Notes: a model not told the origin generated them from the sequence alone. Counted from the first letter of the stretch, positions 24,262 to 32,990 are shown. The stretch: DNA of 34,034 nt from Okeania sp. KiyG1 (GCF_014132355.1 NZ_BLZO01000078.1:1-34034), one strand, 5' to 3'. Made by a program: numbers and translations.

Positions 24262-25503
24262 ATGATTAAAAAAAATATAGAGCGAAAAGTCCTGAATAAT
24301 GGCATAGTCGTCATCACAACAGAAAATAAGACAGCGGATATTGTCTCAGCCAAAATATTCTTACGCATAGGTAGTCGTTATGAACCCAGAGAACAGGCAG
24401 GAATCTCTCACTTGTTAGCAGCAGTATTAACCAAAGGTACAGGAAAATTATCCTCTCTAGATATTGCTCATAAAGTTGAATCAGTAGGAGCAAGACTAGG
24501 TACAGATACAACCACAGATTATTTCTTACTGAGCATAAAAACCGTATCTGCAGATTTTACAGACATATTTCAACTGTCAGGAGAAATAATCAAATATCCA
24601 TCATTTCCAGAAACAGAAATTGAACTAGAAAAACGAATTACTATTCAAAGTATTCGCTCTCAACTAGAACAACCTTTTACCGTAGCATTCTCTCAATTAC
24701 GAGAAATGATGTATCAAAATCATCCTTATGCTTTATCAACTTTAGGCACAGAAAAAACAGTTTCTCAAATTACCCGCGCCGATCTTCAAGAATTTCATCA
24801 AACTCACTTCCGTCCAGATAATATAATCATATCTATAGTAGGCAATATTACGAACGCCAAAGCAATTAATTTAGTTGAACAAATATTAGGAGATTGGCAA
24901 CAACCAGAAACACCCCCGATAACTTTAAACTTACCAAGTCTAACTCCCCAACCATCAAAAACAACAACATACCAAGAAACTCAACAATCAATTATTATGC
25001 TTGGTTATTTGGCAGCAAATGTTAATAGTTCTGACTATGCTCCTCTCAAACTAATTAATACTTATTTGGGCAATGGTTTATCAAGTCGCTTATTTGTTGA
25101 ACTGAGAGAAAAACGAGGTTTAGCTTATGATGTATCTGCTTTTTATCCTACCCGTATAGATATCTCCAACTTTACAGTTTATATAGGAACTGCTACAGAA
25201 AATACAGCGTTCGCTAAAGCAGGATTAAGAGAAGAAGTGGAACGCTTAGTTAATAATCAACTTAGCTCAGAAGACTTACAAGTCTGCAAAAACAAATTAT
25301 TAGGTCAATATGCTTTAGGTAAACAAACAAACTCACAAATTGCTCAAATTTTAGGATGGTATGAAATTTTAGGTTTGGGTATGGAATTTGATGCCAAATT
25401 TCAAGAAAATCTGACAATGGTAACTACTGCTGAGGCACAAAAAGTTGCTAGTAAGTATTTTATTGAACCTTATGTTTCAATTGTTGGACCGGAAGAAGAT
25501 TGA
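24262..25503 (+). CDS. M16 family peptidase homologue lacking the zinc motif
   Basis: Insulinase-fold (M16B) protein of 413 aa from ATG 24262 (an in-frame TTG lies at 24244; no good Shine-Dalgarno at either). The M16 N-domain is clear: RKVLNNGIVVITTENK, IFLRIGSRYEP, AGISHLLAAVLTKGT. The catalytic HxxEH motif is replaced here by HLLAA, so the zinc-binding Glu and second His are absent. The C-domain has FRPDNIIISIVGNI and the glycine-rich loop NGLSSRLFVELREKRGLAYD. Such inactive M16 proteins usually pair with an active subunit, as mitochondrial MPP alpha with beta. No active partner lies beside it in this window. Probably a non-catalytic subunit, location uncertain because no clear signal peptide is seen. 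Confidence 0.88.
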   Translation: MIKKNIERKVLNNGIVVITTENKTADIVSAKIFLRIGSRYEPREQAGISHLLAAVLTKGTGKLSSLDIAHKVESVGARLGTDTTTDYFLLSIKTVSADFTDIFQLSGEIIKYPSFPETEIELEKRITIQSIRSQLEQPFTVAFSQLREMMYQNHPYALSTLGTEKTVSQITRADLQEFHQTHFRPDNIIISIVGNITNAKAINLVEQILGDWQQPETPPITLNLPSLTPQPSKTTTYQETQQSIIMLGYLAANVNSSDYAPLKLINTYLGNGLSSRLFVELREKRGLAYDVSAFYPTRIDISNFTVYIGTATENTAFAKAGLREEVERLVNNQLSSEDLQVCKNKLLGQYALGKQTNSQIAQILGWYEILGLGMEFDAKFQENLTMVTTAEAQKVASKYFIEPYVSIVGPEED

Positions 25504-25588
25504 GAATCACAATTGCTATAATTTGAGTCAAAAAAAGCCTACTATTTAATATCAAAGTTAAGCTATTAACTAGAACTAATAAATATAT

Positions 25589-25683
25589 TAGACATCTCCA
25601 CCAAAAGAGGGAGTAGGGAGTAGGGGAAAATAATTGATAATTTCTGTGCGATAGATTTTATTTTTTATTATAGGAGATGTCTA
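25589..25683. repeat. MITE-like element, TIR type TAGACATCTCC, copy 1
   Basis: 95 bp bounded by TAGACATCTCC and GGAGATGTCTA with TA at both tips. The interior contains AAATAATTGATAATTTCTGT. Reverse-oriented copy at 33175-33262 and half copy at 32809-32870. Its right end supplies GGAG nine bases before the ATG (25686) of the next gene. Confidence 0.88.
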
Positions 25684-25995
25684 TAATGTTAAGATTAAAA
25701 GACTTAATAAACATAGCAGTGAAAATTGGAAAAAATCAAACTTGGATATTTTGCTTAAGTTTTTTCAGCCTATTAATAATCAATTTAAGTAGGCTAACTA
25801 CTACATGGGCACAAATACCTTTAGAAATTAATTCTGTACCCATTTCTATTGATCGACCAATACTCAAAACAGGTAGTCAGGGAGAAGAAGTATCCCAACT
25901 GCAAGGAGTGTTGAAATTAATAGGATATTATCGTGAAGTTCTCTCCCGTTAAATCGGAGATTATAACGGGAGCTTCTCAAACAAAGAAGCTTCTT

Positions 25996-26041
25996 GCGAG
26001 TGCTGGTGCAACGCTACGCGTTATATGTCGCGGAGCGAAAC
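25996..26041. repeat. ~46-bp GC-rich small repeat near the 3' end of tnpB F
   Basis: It lies between CCTGTG and AAGAAGCTTC on the minus strand, which are adjacent except for a few bases in remnant E. It contains ACGCTACGCGT and CGCGGAGCG, strings shared with the other small repeats. Confidence 0.65.
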
Positions 26042-26244
26042 ACAGGCTGACTAACGCCTAAGCCTCCACAAGCAGACAAGATGATACCCACCTCGTTTAA
26101 TGCTTTATTTAATATGTTAATTGCAGCGTTTTCATCTCTATCTAAAACTGTTTTACATTTAGGACAAGAGTGAGTTCTAACTGATAAAGTTTTAGGTACT
26201 TTCTGACCACAATTACTACAATGCATGTGATGTATTGTGAGGAT

Positions 26245-26272
26245 GTAGGGGCGAATGGCCATTCGCCCCTAC
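26245..26272. repeat. 28-bp perfect palindrome in tnpB F
   Basis: GTAGGGGCGAATGG followed by its exact reverse complement. It sits at the same place as the copy in remnant E, about 5.9 kb away. Confidence 0.92.
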
Positions 26273-26284
26273 TTACATGAACAC

Positions 26285-26326
26285 CTTAAATAATTAATAA
26301 TTAATAATTAATAATTAATAATTAAA
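26285..26326. repeat. AT-rich heptamer repeat (TTAATAA units)
   Basis: About five units of TTAATAA on the plus strand; remnant E has only one or two units at the same place (near 20391-20400), so the array has expanded or contracted. Confidence 0.85.
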
Positions 26327-26333
26327 GAATCAT

Positions 26334-26472
26334 ATCAAATCCGGTAGCATCGGTGTTATTTAATCTTTAAAGATAAGAGTCTATATTGTAGGGGGAATGG
26401 CCATTTGCCCTTACCGATTGTATGACGATCAACAGTATTATACTAACTACTGTGAAGCCAACGGATTTGATA
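26334..26472. repeat. MITE-like element inserted in tnpB remnant F
   Basis: 139 bp with ends ATCAAATCCG and CGGATTTGAT, flanked by TCAT on both sides (26330-26333 and 26473-26476). Remnant E has a single TCAT there (20410-20413) and no element, so the insertion and a 4-bp duplication are directly visible. A degenerate GGGGGAATGGCCATTTGCCC palindrome lies inside (about 26393-26412). Confidence 0.85.
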
Positions 26473-26473
26473 T

Positions 26474-26512
26474 CATTCATTATTCATTATTCATTATTCA
26501 TTATTCATTATT
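26474..26512. repeat. Heptamer repeat (ATTCATT units)
   Basis: About five tandem ATTCATT units follow the MITE; remnant E holds a shorter array at 20411-20440. Confidence 0.88.
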
Positions 26513-26577
26513 TACCTACATCATAAATTGATTTTGAAAGTTTTGTGTTTCTAGCTAAACCTTTGATATTCAGGTCT

Positions 26578-26601
26578 GCCTTCGGCGCGCCGCTCCGCGT
26601 C
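26578..26601. repeat. 24-bp GC-rich repeat in tnpB F, identical to the one in copy A
   Basis: The same 24 bases as 121-144 at the same tnpB codon position, before the DLNIKGL motif. An AGAC string flanks it on both sides here, a possible 4-bp duplication. Confidence 0.85.
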
Positions 26602-27328
26602 TACAACGGCAATTAGGTCATATTTTATTGCCAATTTATGAGCAGTTTTATAGTGAAAATCTTCTGTTTGTCTGGCTATATGTTGATGTAGTCTAGCTAT
26701 TCTATTTTGTGCTACCCTCCAGTTATTTGACCCTATTTCTTTTCTAGATACTTTTCTTTGCTTTCTTGCTAGATTAGATTGAGATTTTCTATAGAAATTA
26801 GGAACAGAAACAGTCTCACCAGTATTAGTAGTCAAAAACTCTAGTTGTTAAATTTCAAGAAGATGTAGGGTTAATCCCAAATGGAATTGTTGACCAAAAT
26901 ACTTGGAATCGTTTATTACCTGCTACCCCAACATCCTTAGAGCTGACTGAAACTACAGTAAAAGATACAGATTCAACTTGTGAGTGTGCCAAAAATAAAA
27001 CTTCTGCGACTACTACAACTAATCAGTCCCCAGCCACAATTAATTCAGACATAGAAACCTCTAATCGTATAGATTTACCAACTCTCAAAATTTGGATGAG
27101 AGGTAATGCAGTTAGAGGGTGACAACAACGTCTTAAGGCCAAAGGATTTTTAAAGGGAAAATATATATCGGACATTTGGCCTTCAAACTCAAACTGCTGT
27201 TAAGATGGCTCAAAGGAAATATAAACAACAGCAAGATGGAATTGTAGATACCCCTCTATGGATAGCTTTACTACGGTGAAGTACCGCTCAACTAAACTTA
27301 CTCAAACTGAACGAGAAGGTCTGAAAGT

Positions 27329-27580
27329 CTAGTCAAACGCAAGTGGAACGACCACAACAGGGTTAAACGACAAACCCTTTATTCCTTGGTCAAAGACATC
27401 AGGAATTACTTTTTTAATTATATTAAATGACCCATTTACATCTGCATTTAATTGCATTTAATAATTTATTTTCCCTGGTTTGATACAACCCTCTTGTTAC
27501 TCTTTTTCCACTAAATTTCGGTTGTTTATCTCCATATTTCGGCAAATAATCCCCATCTAAACAGCTATCCATTACCCATA
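27329..27580 (-). pseudogene. tnpB: C-terminal tnpB remnant G
   Basis: The minus strand reads CLDGDYLPKYGDKQPKFSGK, RVTRGLYQTRENKLLNA. After a 10-bp duplication that shifts the frame come DVNGSFNIIKKVIPDVFDQG and IKGLSFNP, ending at TAG (27329-27331). This is the RuvC-III Asp region and C-terminus of a TnpB-related protein of the C/D type. The N-terminal three quarters are missing. It begins 50 bp after the stop of the peptidoglycan-binding pseudogene and is convergent with it. Confidence 0.78.
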
Positions 27581-28199
27581 AGTCTTGAAACCCTTGTGGG
27601 GAGAAGGAGAGCAGGGAGTAGGGGAGAAAGGAGAAAGAATCATAGTCGCTAAGTAAAACTACTGAAGTTTTCAAAAAAATGTACTTTTCCATAGGTTTTT
27701 TCTCCCAAAAAAGCCGAACCAAGACTAATTCATAACTTGTCTATTTTGTCAATATTTCTGTTAAGGAAGATGTGGGTAATGGATAGACCTTATAGGAGGG
27801 GAATTCTTGCCTGTTGCTTGTTAAAGCTGAAAAACATGGACTATCCTAGACAAATATCTACAAAATGTCTATGTTTTTACGCCATTAATCTGTGTTATTA
27901 TTACCTATGTCTGCTAAAACCAGAGGATTTTAGCAACAATTATGGAGTGTTTGGCACTCGACTTTTCATAAGGACGAAAACCCCAGAGGGAGTCCTAAAC
28001 TCAATGTGTTTGAGCGGAACATTAACCTTCTTTGCCAGTAGACTTATGGACGGGTGAGTCGGAAAATCGCTTTTAGTCACCGATGAGTAGCGTGTCTAGG
28101 ATTGTCTAGATTTTTAGAAGGTGGTCAGGTTAATCAAAAAACTGATGAACTGTGGTAAACTTAACAATGTTAACGTGGAACCTAAAATAAAAACTCGGT
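27581..28199. other. Intergenic region before accA
   Basis: It holds a perfect 14-bp inverted repeat (CTATCCATTACCCA at 27565-27578; inverse at 27772-27785) and a small GGAC-ACCCC-GGGAGTCC block (27972-27990). A 106-codon frame on the plus strand (27737-28057) has no recognisable domain or ribosome-binding site. No gene is supported. Confidence 0.55.
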
Positions 28200-29174
28200 G
28201 TGCCCAAATCAGAACGTAAAATTCTCCTAGATTTTGAAAAGCCTCTAGCAGAATTAGAAAACCGTATAAATCAGATTCGTGAACTAGCTAAAGACTGTAG
28301 TAGTGTAGATGTCTCTGAGCAAATTAGCCAACTAGAAGCTAAAGCAACTCAACTACGTCAAGAAATCTTTAATGGTCTTTCCCCCGTACAGAGGCTACAG
28401 TTGGCCCGCCACCCAAGGCGACCAAGCACTCTGGATTATATCCAAGCTATTTGTGATGAGTGGCTCGAGTTACATGGCGATCGCGGTGGTAGTGACGATC
28501 CAGCAATAGTAGGGGGCTTGGCCAGAATAGATGGAAAGCCAACTATAATTATTGGTCATCAAAAAGGACGAGATACGAAAGATAATGTAGCCCGTAATTT
28601 CGGTATGGCCTCAGCAGGAGGATACCGCAAAGCAATGAGGCTAATGGAACATGGCAATAGTTTTGGAATGCCAATCTTGACCTTTATTGATACTCCTGGT
28701 GCATGGCCAGGTGTAGAAGCTGAAAAATTGGGACAAGGAGAAGCGATAGCCTACAATCTACGAGCAATGTTTCATCTGGATGTACCAATAATTTGTACGG
28801 TGATTGGAGAAGGTGGTTCAGGTGGGGCGTTAGGAATTGGAGTGGGCGATCGCTTACTGATGTTAGAACATTCTGTATATACAGTTGCTAGTCCTGAAGC
28901 TTGTGCAGCAATTCTATGGAAAGATGCTGGTAAAGCTTCTCAAGCAGCAGATGCTTTGAAAATAACCTCTTGGGATTTAAAAAATATAGGGATTATAGAT
29001 CGTGTCATCCCAGAACCAAATGGTGGCGCTCATGCTAACCCATTACAGGCAGCAGAAAATCTAAAAAAGGCCATAATCAGCAATATAGAAGAATTAACTA
29101 AGATAAGCAGTGATGAACGCCGAAAACAACGTTATCAAAAGTTCCGTTCCATAGGAGTATTTTTGGAAACTTAA
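28200..29174 (+). CDS. accA: Acetyl-CoA carboxylase carboxyltransferase subunit alpha
   Basis: With AccD it transfers CO2 from carboxybiotin-BCCP to acetyl-CoA, making malonyl-CoA for fatty acid synthesis. The protein has 324 aa, the normal length. The N-terminal coiled-coil-like region ([36 protein letters not shown]) is followed by the crotonase-fold domain: [72 protein letters not shown] and [16 protein letters not shown]. The start is GTG 28200 ([20 protein letters not shown]), the usual N-terminus of the family. There is no strong Shine-Dalgarno. The gene stands alone, as is common in cyanobacteria, and is intact. Confidence 0.97.
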   Translation: MPKSERKILLDFEKPLAELENRINQIRELAKDCSSVDVSEQISQLEAKATQLRQEIFNGLSPVQRLQLARHPRRPSTLDYIQAICDEWLELHGDRGGSDDPAIVGGLARIDGKPTIIIGHQKGRDTKDNVARNFGMASAGGYRKAMRLMEHGNSFGMPILTFIDTPGAWPGVEAEKLGQGEAIAYNLRAMFHLDVPIICTVIGEGGSGGALGIGVGDRLLMLEHSVYTVASPEACAAILWKDAGKASQAADALKITSWDLKNIGIIDRVIPEPNGGAHANPLQAAENLKKAIISNIEELTKISSDERRKQRYQKFRSIGVFLET

Positions 29175-30215
29175 AAACTGAAATTTATTTTGTCTTCTGG
29201 TCAACCGCTTCATGGAAGTCAAAAGTCACAAATTATTATCCCATTAATAAAAGCTTGATTTTTCTGCGGATTAATCTTTTGTCTCTGTATCCAGTTAATT
29301 TTTTTGATTAAATCCACAAGATGGGTAAGAAAGATGATTGTTAGTGACTTATTATTTCTACTCTAGGAACACTAAAAAGATGATGATATACATCATAAAC
29401 TGTAATAAAGTGATGATAATTTAGTATACTTTTAATAAATTGATTTTAGGCTATACTAGAAATCAAGTAATAGTGTCAACCCTAATTAAGAATAAAATAA
29501 ACAGTTCTTAAAATAACCTCAGTAGTTTTTCATCCATAACTCTAGCTAGGGAAATATTGCTCTAATAACTCTTAAACATTTTATCTAGCAAAATTAATAA
29601 AATTCAACAGAATCTAGATAGAACTTTTTTTCTTTCATTGTTTTTCAATTTATTAAAGCAATCTTAATTAACCATGCACTACTAACTTTCTGGCATAATT
29701 ATTAAAGTAGTGATTATGGTTTCGTTAATGACCAAGTATTTTCACAAGAGGGTGATCTAGGGTGTCCAGTCAATTTTGCTTCATAGCTCCTTATGAAATA
29801 ATGACAAGAAAAGAAAGAACTACTTAGTTAGTATTCAGCCAATTCTCCCTGGGTTGATCGATACCTCTTTCTAAGGCCAAGAAACTTATTGGAATTGAGC
29901 TTAACTATTTCATCATAATAACATCCTAAAAATAGTTAGTTCCCGAGAATTCTTAATACTTTCCTGATACCAACTCAGACCGTAATTTAATTTACTTACT
30001 TCAATGATAAGTAATAACTTGTGAAAATAGATTCTTGCTCGGTGTCACACTTACAGCAGAGAAATTGAAAATTTCCCATTTTCATAGTTCATTGCTAATT
30101 AATAACTAAAACTGATTACCGCCAATGAACAGAGAGCTGCGCTCTAAGCTAAATGGCCTAGCAAAAGTTAGGTCAAGATATAACTTGCTTTTTTTTAATC
30201 TGATCCGGATCTATT
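29175..30215. other. One-kilobase intergenic gap with no recognisable gene
   Basis: AT-rich with no long ORF on either strand, no tRNA and no repeat found elsewhere in the window. A small RNA or long leader of folE cannot be excluded, but nothing in the sequence supports one. Confidence 0.55.
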
Positions 30216-30938
30216 ATGACTCAAACTTTTTCCAACGCTTCCAATAACACAATTAGCACCAATGGTGCTAAAACTTCTGATGCAGCTACAAATGGTATTT
30301 CTCAGCGACCTGACCGCAGCTCCTCATCTAATGGTCAACCGATAAAGCAACAACCTCCTGCTGAAGAGACCAATGAAGCAATGATGGAGGCAGTACGAAC
30401 AATGTTACTATCAGTAGGAGAAAATCCTGAACGAGAAGGATTACTCAAGACTCCTAAGCGGGTTGCAGAAGCAATGCAATTCCTCACTCAAGGCTATAAT
30501 CAATCCCTGGAAGAAATTGTCAATAATGCCATTTTTGACGAAGGTCATAACGAAATGGTTCTAGTTAGAGATATCAATCTTTTTAGTCTTTGTGAACATC
30601 ATATGTTACCATTTATGGGAAAAGCTCATGTAGCTTATATTCCCAATCAAAAAGTAGTAGGTCTTAGTAAGCTAGCTCGGATTGTGGAAATGTATTCCCG
30701 TAGATTGCAAGTTCAGGAGCGACTCAACCGTCAAATTGCTGAGGCAATTCAACAAGTTCTAGAACCAAAAGGTGTTGCAGTTGTCATAGAAGCTACTCAT
30801 ACGTCTATGGTAATGCGAGGAGTACAAAAGCCTGGGTCTTGGACTGTTACCAGCGCTATGCTTGGCTTATTTGAAGAAGATCAGAAAATTAGAGAGGAAT
30901 ACCTGAGCTTAATTCGGCATCAACCTGCATTCTTTTAA
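30216..30938 (+). CDS. folE: GTP cyclohydrolase I
   Basis: Converts GTP to 7,8-dihydroneopterin triphosphate for folate, and in cyanobacteria for pterin glucosides. The 240-aa protein has an N-terminal Asn/Ser/Thr-rich, probably disordered extension (residues 1-52), then the conserved core: [55 protein letters not shown] with zinc ligands Cys126 and His129, and [20 protein letters not shown], which ends in QERL. The third zinc ligand of the family is the Cys in the H-x-C-M-x-x-RGV motif. Here it reads HTSMVMRGV, with Ser (TCT) in that place. ATG 30216 has no strong Shine-Dalgarno. It stands alone after a 1-kb gap. Confidence 0.95.
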   Translation: MTQTFSNASNNTISTNGAKTSDAATNGISQRPDRSSSSNGQPIKQQPPAEETNEAMMEAVRTMLLSVGENPEREGLLKTPKRVAEAMQFLTQGYNQSLEEIVNNAIFDEGHNEMVLVRDINLFSLCEHHMLPFMGKAHVAYIPNQKVVGLSKLARIVEMYSRRLQVQERLNRQIAEAIQQVLEPKGVAVVIEATHTSMVMRGVQKPGSWTVTSAMLGLFEEDQKIREEYLSLIRHQPAFF

Positions 30939-30943
30939 CTAGC

Positions 30944-30978
30944 TATTAGCTATCAGCTATCAGCTATCAGCTATCAGC
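30944..30978. repeat. Heptamer repeat (TATCAGC, five units)
   Basis: Four perfect TATCAGC units preceded by one TATTAGC variant, six bases after the folE stop. A degenerate relative lies near 4893-4920. Confidence 0.9.
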
Positions 30979-31199
30979 CTAAAAATTTGCGCATATAATT
31001 AGATATCTGTTTGCAGAGCATTTCGTCAGGAAACGCTTTTTAATGGCTAGTAATTGAATGCCCTGAGAATAAGGAAGTAATATCATGTCCGGATAATTAG
31101 TGATAAAAAAAGTTTTTGTTTGTAGTAGGGCTTTAGCCCTTACAATACTTAGTATTAGGAGTAAAGTCCAACTACGAGCCTAATTATAACTGTTCTACC

Positions 31200-31227
31200 G
31201 TTAGCGTAGCTCCCCCGGAGGGGGAAC
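31200..31227. repeat. 28-bp GC-rich small repeat
   Basis: GTTAGCGTAGCTCCCCCGGA and the inverted CCCCC/GGGGG arms mark an intergenic member of the small-repeat class found inside the tnpB and nuclease genes. The GCGTAGC string is shared with 8072-8095. Confidence 0.7.
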
Positions 31228-31342
31228 ATGATATAACTTTTCTTATTTTCCTATCCTTTTCGATAATAATTATGTATAGAAAAGTAGGGGAAAAAGCTGA
31301 GAATTAAAGCAAATAATTAAACAATATAAAGAGATTTATAGT

Positions 31343-32785
31343 ATGGCTAAACCAATAAAATTTGGAACAGATGGCTGGCGCGGTGTTATAGCTGATGATT
31401 TTACTTTTGAACGAGTTTCTTTAGTAGCTCCAATCGCAGCGCGAATTTTAGAGAAAAATTATGCTGGTTCTACGAATAATAGTCAAACAGTAATTGTGGG
31501 CTACGACCGTAGGTTTATGGCTGAAGAATTTGCCCAAGTTGCTGCTGAAGCTGTTCAAAATGCAGGTTTTGATGTGCTGTTAACAGAAACTTATGCTCCT
31601 ACTCCAGCTTTTAGTTGGGCAGCATTTGAAAAACAAGCTCTTGGGGCAATTGTTATGACTGCTAGTCATAATCCAGGAAAATATTTAGGGTTAAAAGTAA
31701 AGGGTGCTTTTGGTGGGTCAGTTCCTCCAGAAATTACACAACAAATAGAAGATTTATTAACAGTTGAAGTAGAAAAAAATCAGCTTCAGGGGAGCAAAAT
31801 AGAAAGTTTTAATCCTTGGCCGAATTATTGTGAAACTTTACAAAAAATGGTAGATATAGACAACATTAAGTATGCTATTAATGAGGGAAAATTAAAAGTT
31901 TTTGCAGATGTAATGCACGGTGCTGCTGCTGGAGGGTTGCAAAAGATATTGGGAGTAGAAATTCAAGAGGTCAATGGTAATCGCGATCCCTTGTTTGATG
32001 GTGGTGCCCCTGAACCTTTGCCTCGCTATTTGAGTAAACTTTTTAAAGAAATGAAAAGTTATCGAGCAGCAAATCAGGGAAGTTTATCCATTGGATTAGT
32101 GTTTGATGGAGATAGCGATCGCATTGCTGCTGTGGATGGTGAGGGTAATTTTCTCAGTTCCCAAATTTTAATTCCTATTTTGATAGAACATCTGACAACT
32201 AGGCATGGGTTTAGTGGGGAAGTTGTAAAGACTATTAGTGGTTCCGATCTATTTCCGAAGGTGGCAGAATTATATAATATGCCAATTTTTGAAACTCCCA
32301 TTGGCTATAAATATATTGCCGACCGGATGTTGTCAACTCAGGTGCTTGTGGGTGGAGAAGAGTCTGGGGGTATTGGTTATGGTACTCATATTCCGGAAAG
32401 GGATGCTTTATTATCTGCACTCTATTTGTTAGAAGCAGTGGTAATGTCTGGTGAAGATTTAAGTGCAATTTACGGCAAACTTCAAGAAAAAACAGGTTTT
32501 AGTTCTGTTTATGACAGGATAGATTTACCTTTGCCTAATATGGAGGTGCGATCGCGTTTGTTGGAGCAGTTACAAAATTATCCTTTGACAGAGGTTGCTG
32601 GACAAAAAGTGGTTGATTGTTTGACTATAGATGGGTATAAGTTGCGGTTAGCTGATGGTCGTTGGTTATTGATTCGGTTTAGTGGTACTGAACCTGTTTT
32701 GCGACTTTATTGTGAAGCTGCGGATATGCAGCAGGTTAAGCAGACTTTGGAATGGGCGAAAAATTGGGCTAACAGTATTGCTTGA
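31343..32785 (+). CDS. Phosphoglucomutase/phosphomannomutase family protein
   Basis: Alpha-D-phosphohexomutase, 480 aa, interconverting hexose 1- and 6-phosphates for glycogen and nucleotide-sugar synthesis. All four family loops are present: the phosphoserine loop TASHNP with Ser108, the metal-binding loop FDGDSDR (Asp residues about 253-257), the sugar-binding loop GEESGG (about 338-343) and the phosphate-binding loop RFSGTEP (about 444-450). The N-terminus is MAKPIKFGTDGWRGVIADDF. ATG 31343 lies 12 bases after AAGAG (a weak Shine-Dalgarno). Substrate preference (glucose, mannose or glucosamine) cannot be told from the motifs. Intact and standing alone. Confidence 0.93.
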   Translation: MAKPIKFGTDGWRGVIADDFTFERVSLVAPIAARILEKNYAGSTNNSQTVIVGYDRRFMAEEFAQVAAEAVQNAGFDVLLTETYAPTPAFSWAAFEKQALGAIVMTASHNPGKYLGLKVKGAFGGSVPPEITQQIEDLLTVEVEKNQLQGSKIESFNPWPNYCETLQKMVDIDNIKYAINEGKLKVFADVMHGAAAGGLQKILGVEIQEVNGNRDPLFDGGAPEPLPRYLSKLFKEMKSYRAANQGSLSIGLVFDGDSDRIAAVDGEGNFLSSQILIPILIEHLTTRHGFSGEVVKTISGSDLFPKVAELYNMPIFETPIGYKYIADRMLSTQVLVGGEESGGIGYGTHIPERDALLSALYLLEAVVMSGEDLSAIYGKLQEKTGFSSVYDRIDLPLPNMEVRSRLLEQLQNYPLTEVAGQKVVDCLTIDGYKLRLADGRWLLIRFSGTEPVLRLYCEAADMQQVKQTLEWAKNWANSIA

Positions 32786-32808
32786 TGTTATGGAAAGTTG
32801 CAAATTAA

Positions 32809-32870
32809 TAGACATCTCCAGAAAAGAGGCAACAGCTCATCTGGCAACAGGGAGAAATAATTGATAATTT
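32809..32870. repeat. MITE-like element, TIR type TAGACATCTCC, half copy
   Basis: The left end TAGACATCTCCA and the interior GGGAGAAATAATTGATAATTT match copies at 25589-25683 and 33175-33262; the right end is missing. It begins 23 bp after the hexomutase stop. Confidence 0.78.
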
Positions 32871-32990
32871 ATGGATAAGAATTGATTCTGCAAATTTTAG
32901 TAATTTCTGGGCGATCGCCTACCGAGGGAGTAGAGCGATCGTTTTTGTTAATCTTACTAATTATCCAAATTTTCGGACTTCTGACATCAT

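Larger units (their letters stand above)
25938..26839 (-). mobile_element. tnpB: 5'-truncated tnpB element F inside the peptidoglycan-binding gene
   Basis: Minus-strand tnpB remnant beginning at LEFLTTNTGETVSVPNFYRK (26839) and continuing RKQRKVSRKEIGSNNWRVAQ, RLHQHIARQTEDFHYKTAHK and YDLIAV. A 24-bp repeat (26578-26601) then breaks the frame before DLNIKGLARN. After a MITE (26334-26472), heptamer repeats and a 28-bp palindrome, the zinc-finger end follows: YILTIHHMHCSNCGQK, TLSVRTHSCPKCKTVLDRDE, NAAINILNKALNEVGIILSA. A GC-rich insert (25996-26041) and a right-end stem-loop (CTCCCGTT...AACGGGAG, 25943-25972) close it. The N-terminal half is missing. It is flanked directly by the two halves of the host gene, which lost roughly 20 residues. 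Confidence 0.82.
25686..27279 (+). pseudogene. Secreted peptidoglycan-binding protein gene split by tnpB remnant F
   Basis: ATG 25686 follows GGAG by nine bases. The N-terminus has a long uncleaved or Sec signal segment (TWIFCLSFFSLLIINLSRLT, then TTWAQIP). The first PG_binding_1 domain begins LKTGSQGEEVSQLQGVLKLI and stops at GYYREV (about 25937), where remnant F intervenes. It resumes at 26840 with TLVVKFQEDVGLIPNGIVDQ and NTWNRLLP. A Thr-rich linker leads to a second PG_binding_1 domain (LKIWMRGNAVRG) with an in-frame TGA (about 27120) where Leu or Trp is expected. A frameshift near 27170 precedes TFGLQTQTAVKMAQRKYKQQ and DGIVDTPLWIALLR before the stop at 27277-27279. It was once a cell-wall-binding exported protein; it is now a pseudogene. 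Confidence 0.85.
30939..31342. other. Repeat-bearing intergenic region between folE and the hexomutase gene
   Basis: It holds a heptamer array (30944-30978), a GTAGGGCTTTAGCCCTTAC hairpin (about 31124-31142) and a 28-bp small repeat (31200-31227). No gene is present. Confidence 0.65.

Noticed and set aside
26285-26512. Heptamer arrays considered as a CRISPR
   Set aside because: Units are 7 bp with no spacers; the interruption is a MITE, not spacer DNA. No cas gene is in the window.
27737-28057. 106-codon plus-strand frame before accA
   Set aside because: Cysteine- and tyrosine-rich product without any recognisable domain, no Shine-Dalgarno, and next to tnpB debris; probably chance.
29175-30215. 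A hidden RNA gene or riboswitch upstream of folE
   Set aside because: No recognisable conserved core or strong hairpin-plus-T-run found by eye; left as an unexplained gap.
32074-32468. Minus-strand frames inside the hexomutase gene
   Set aside because: Antisense shadows of a well-conserved coding sequence.
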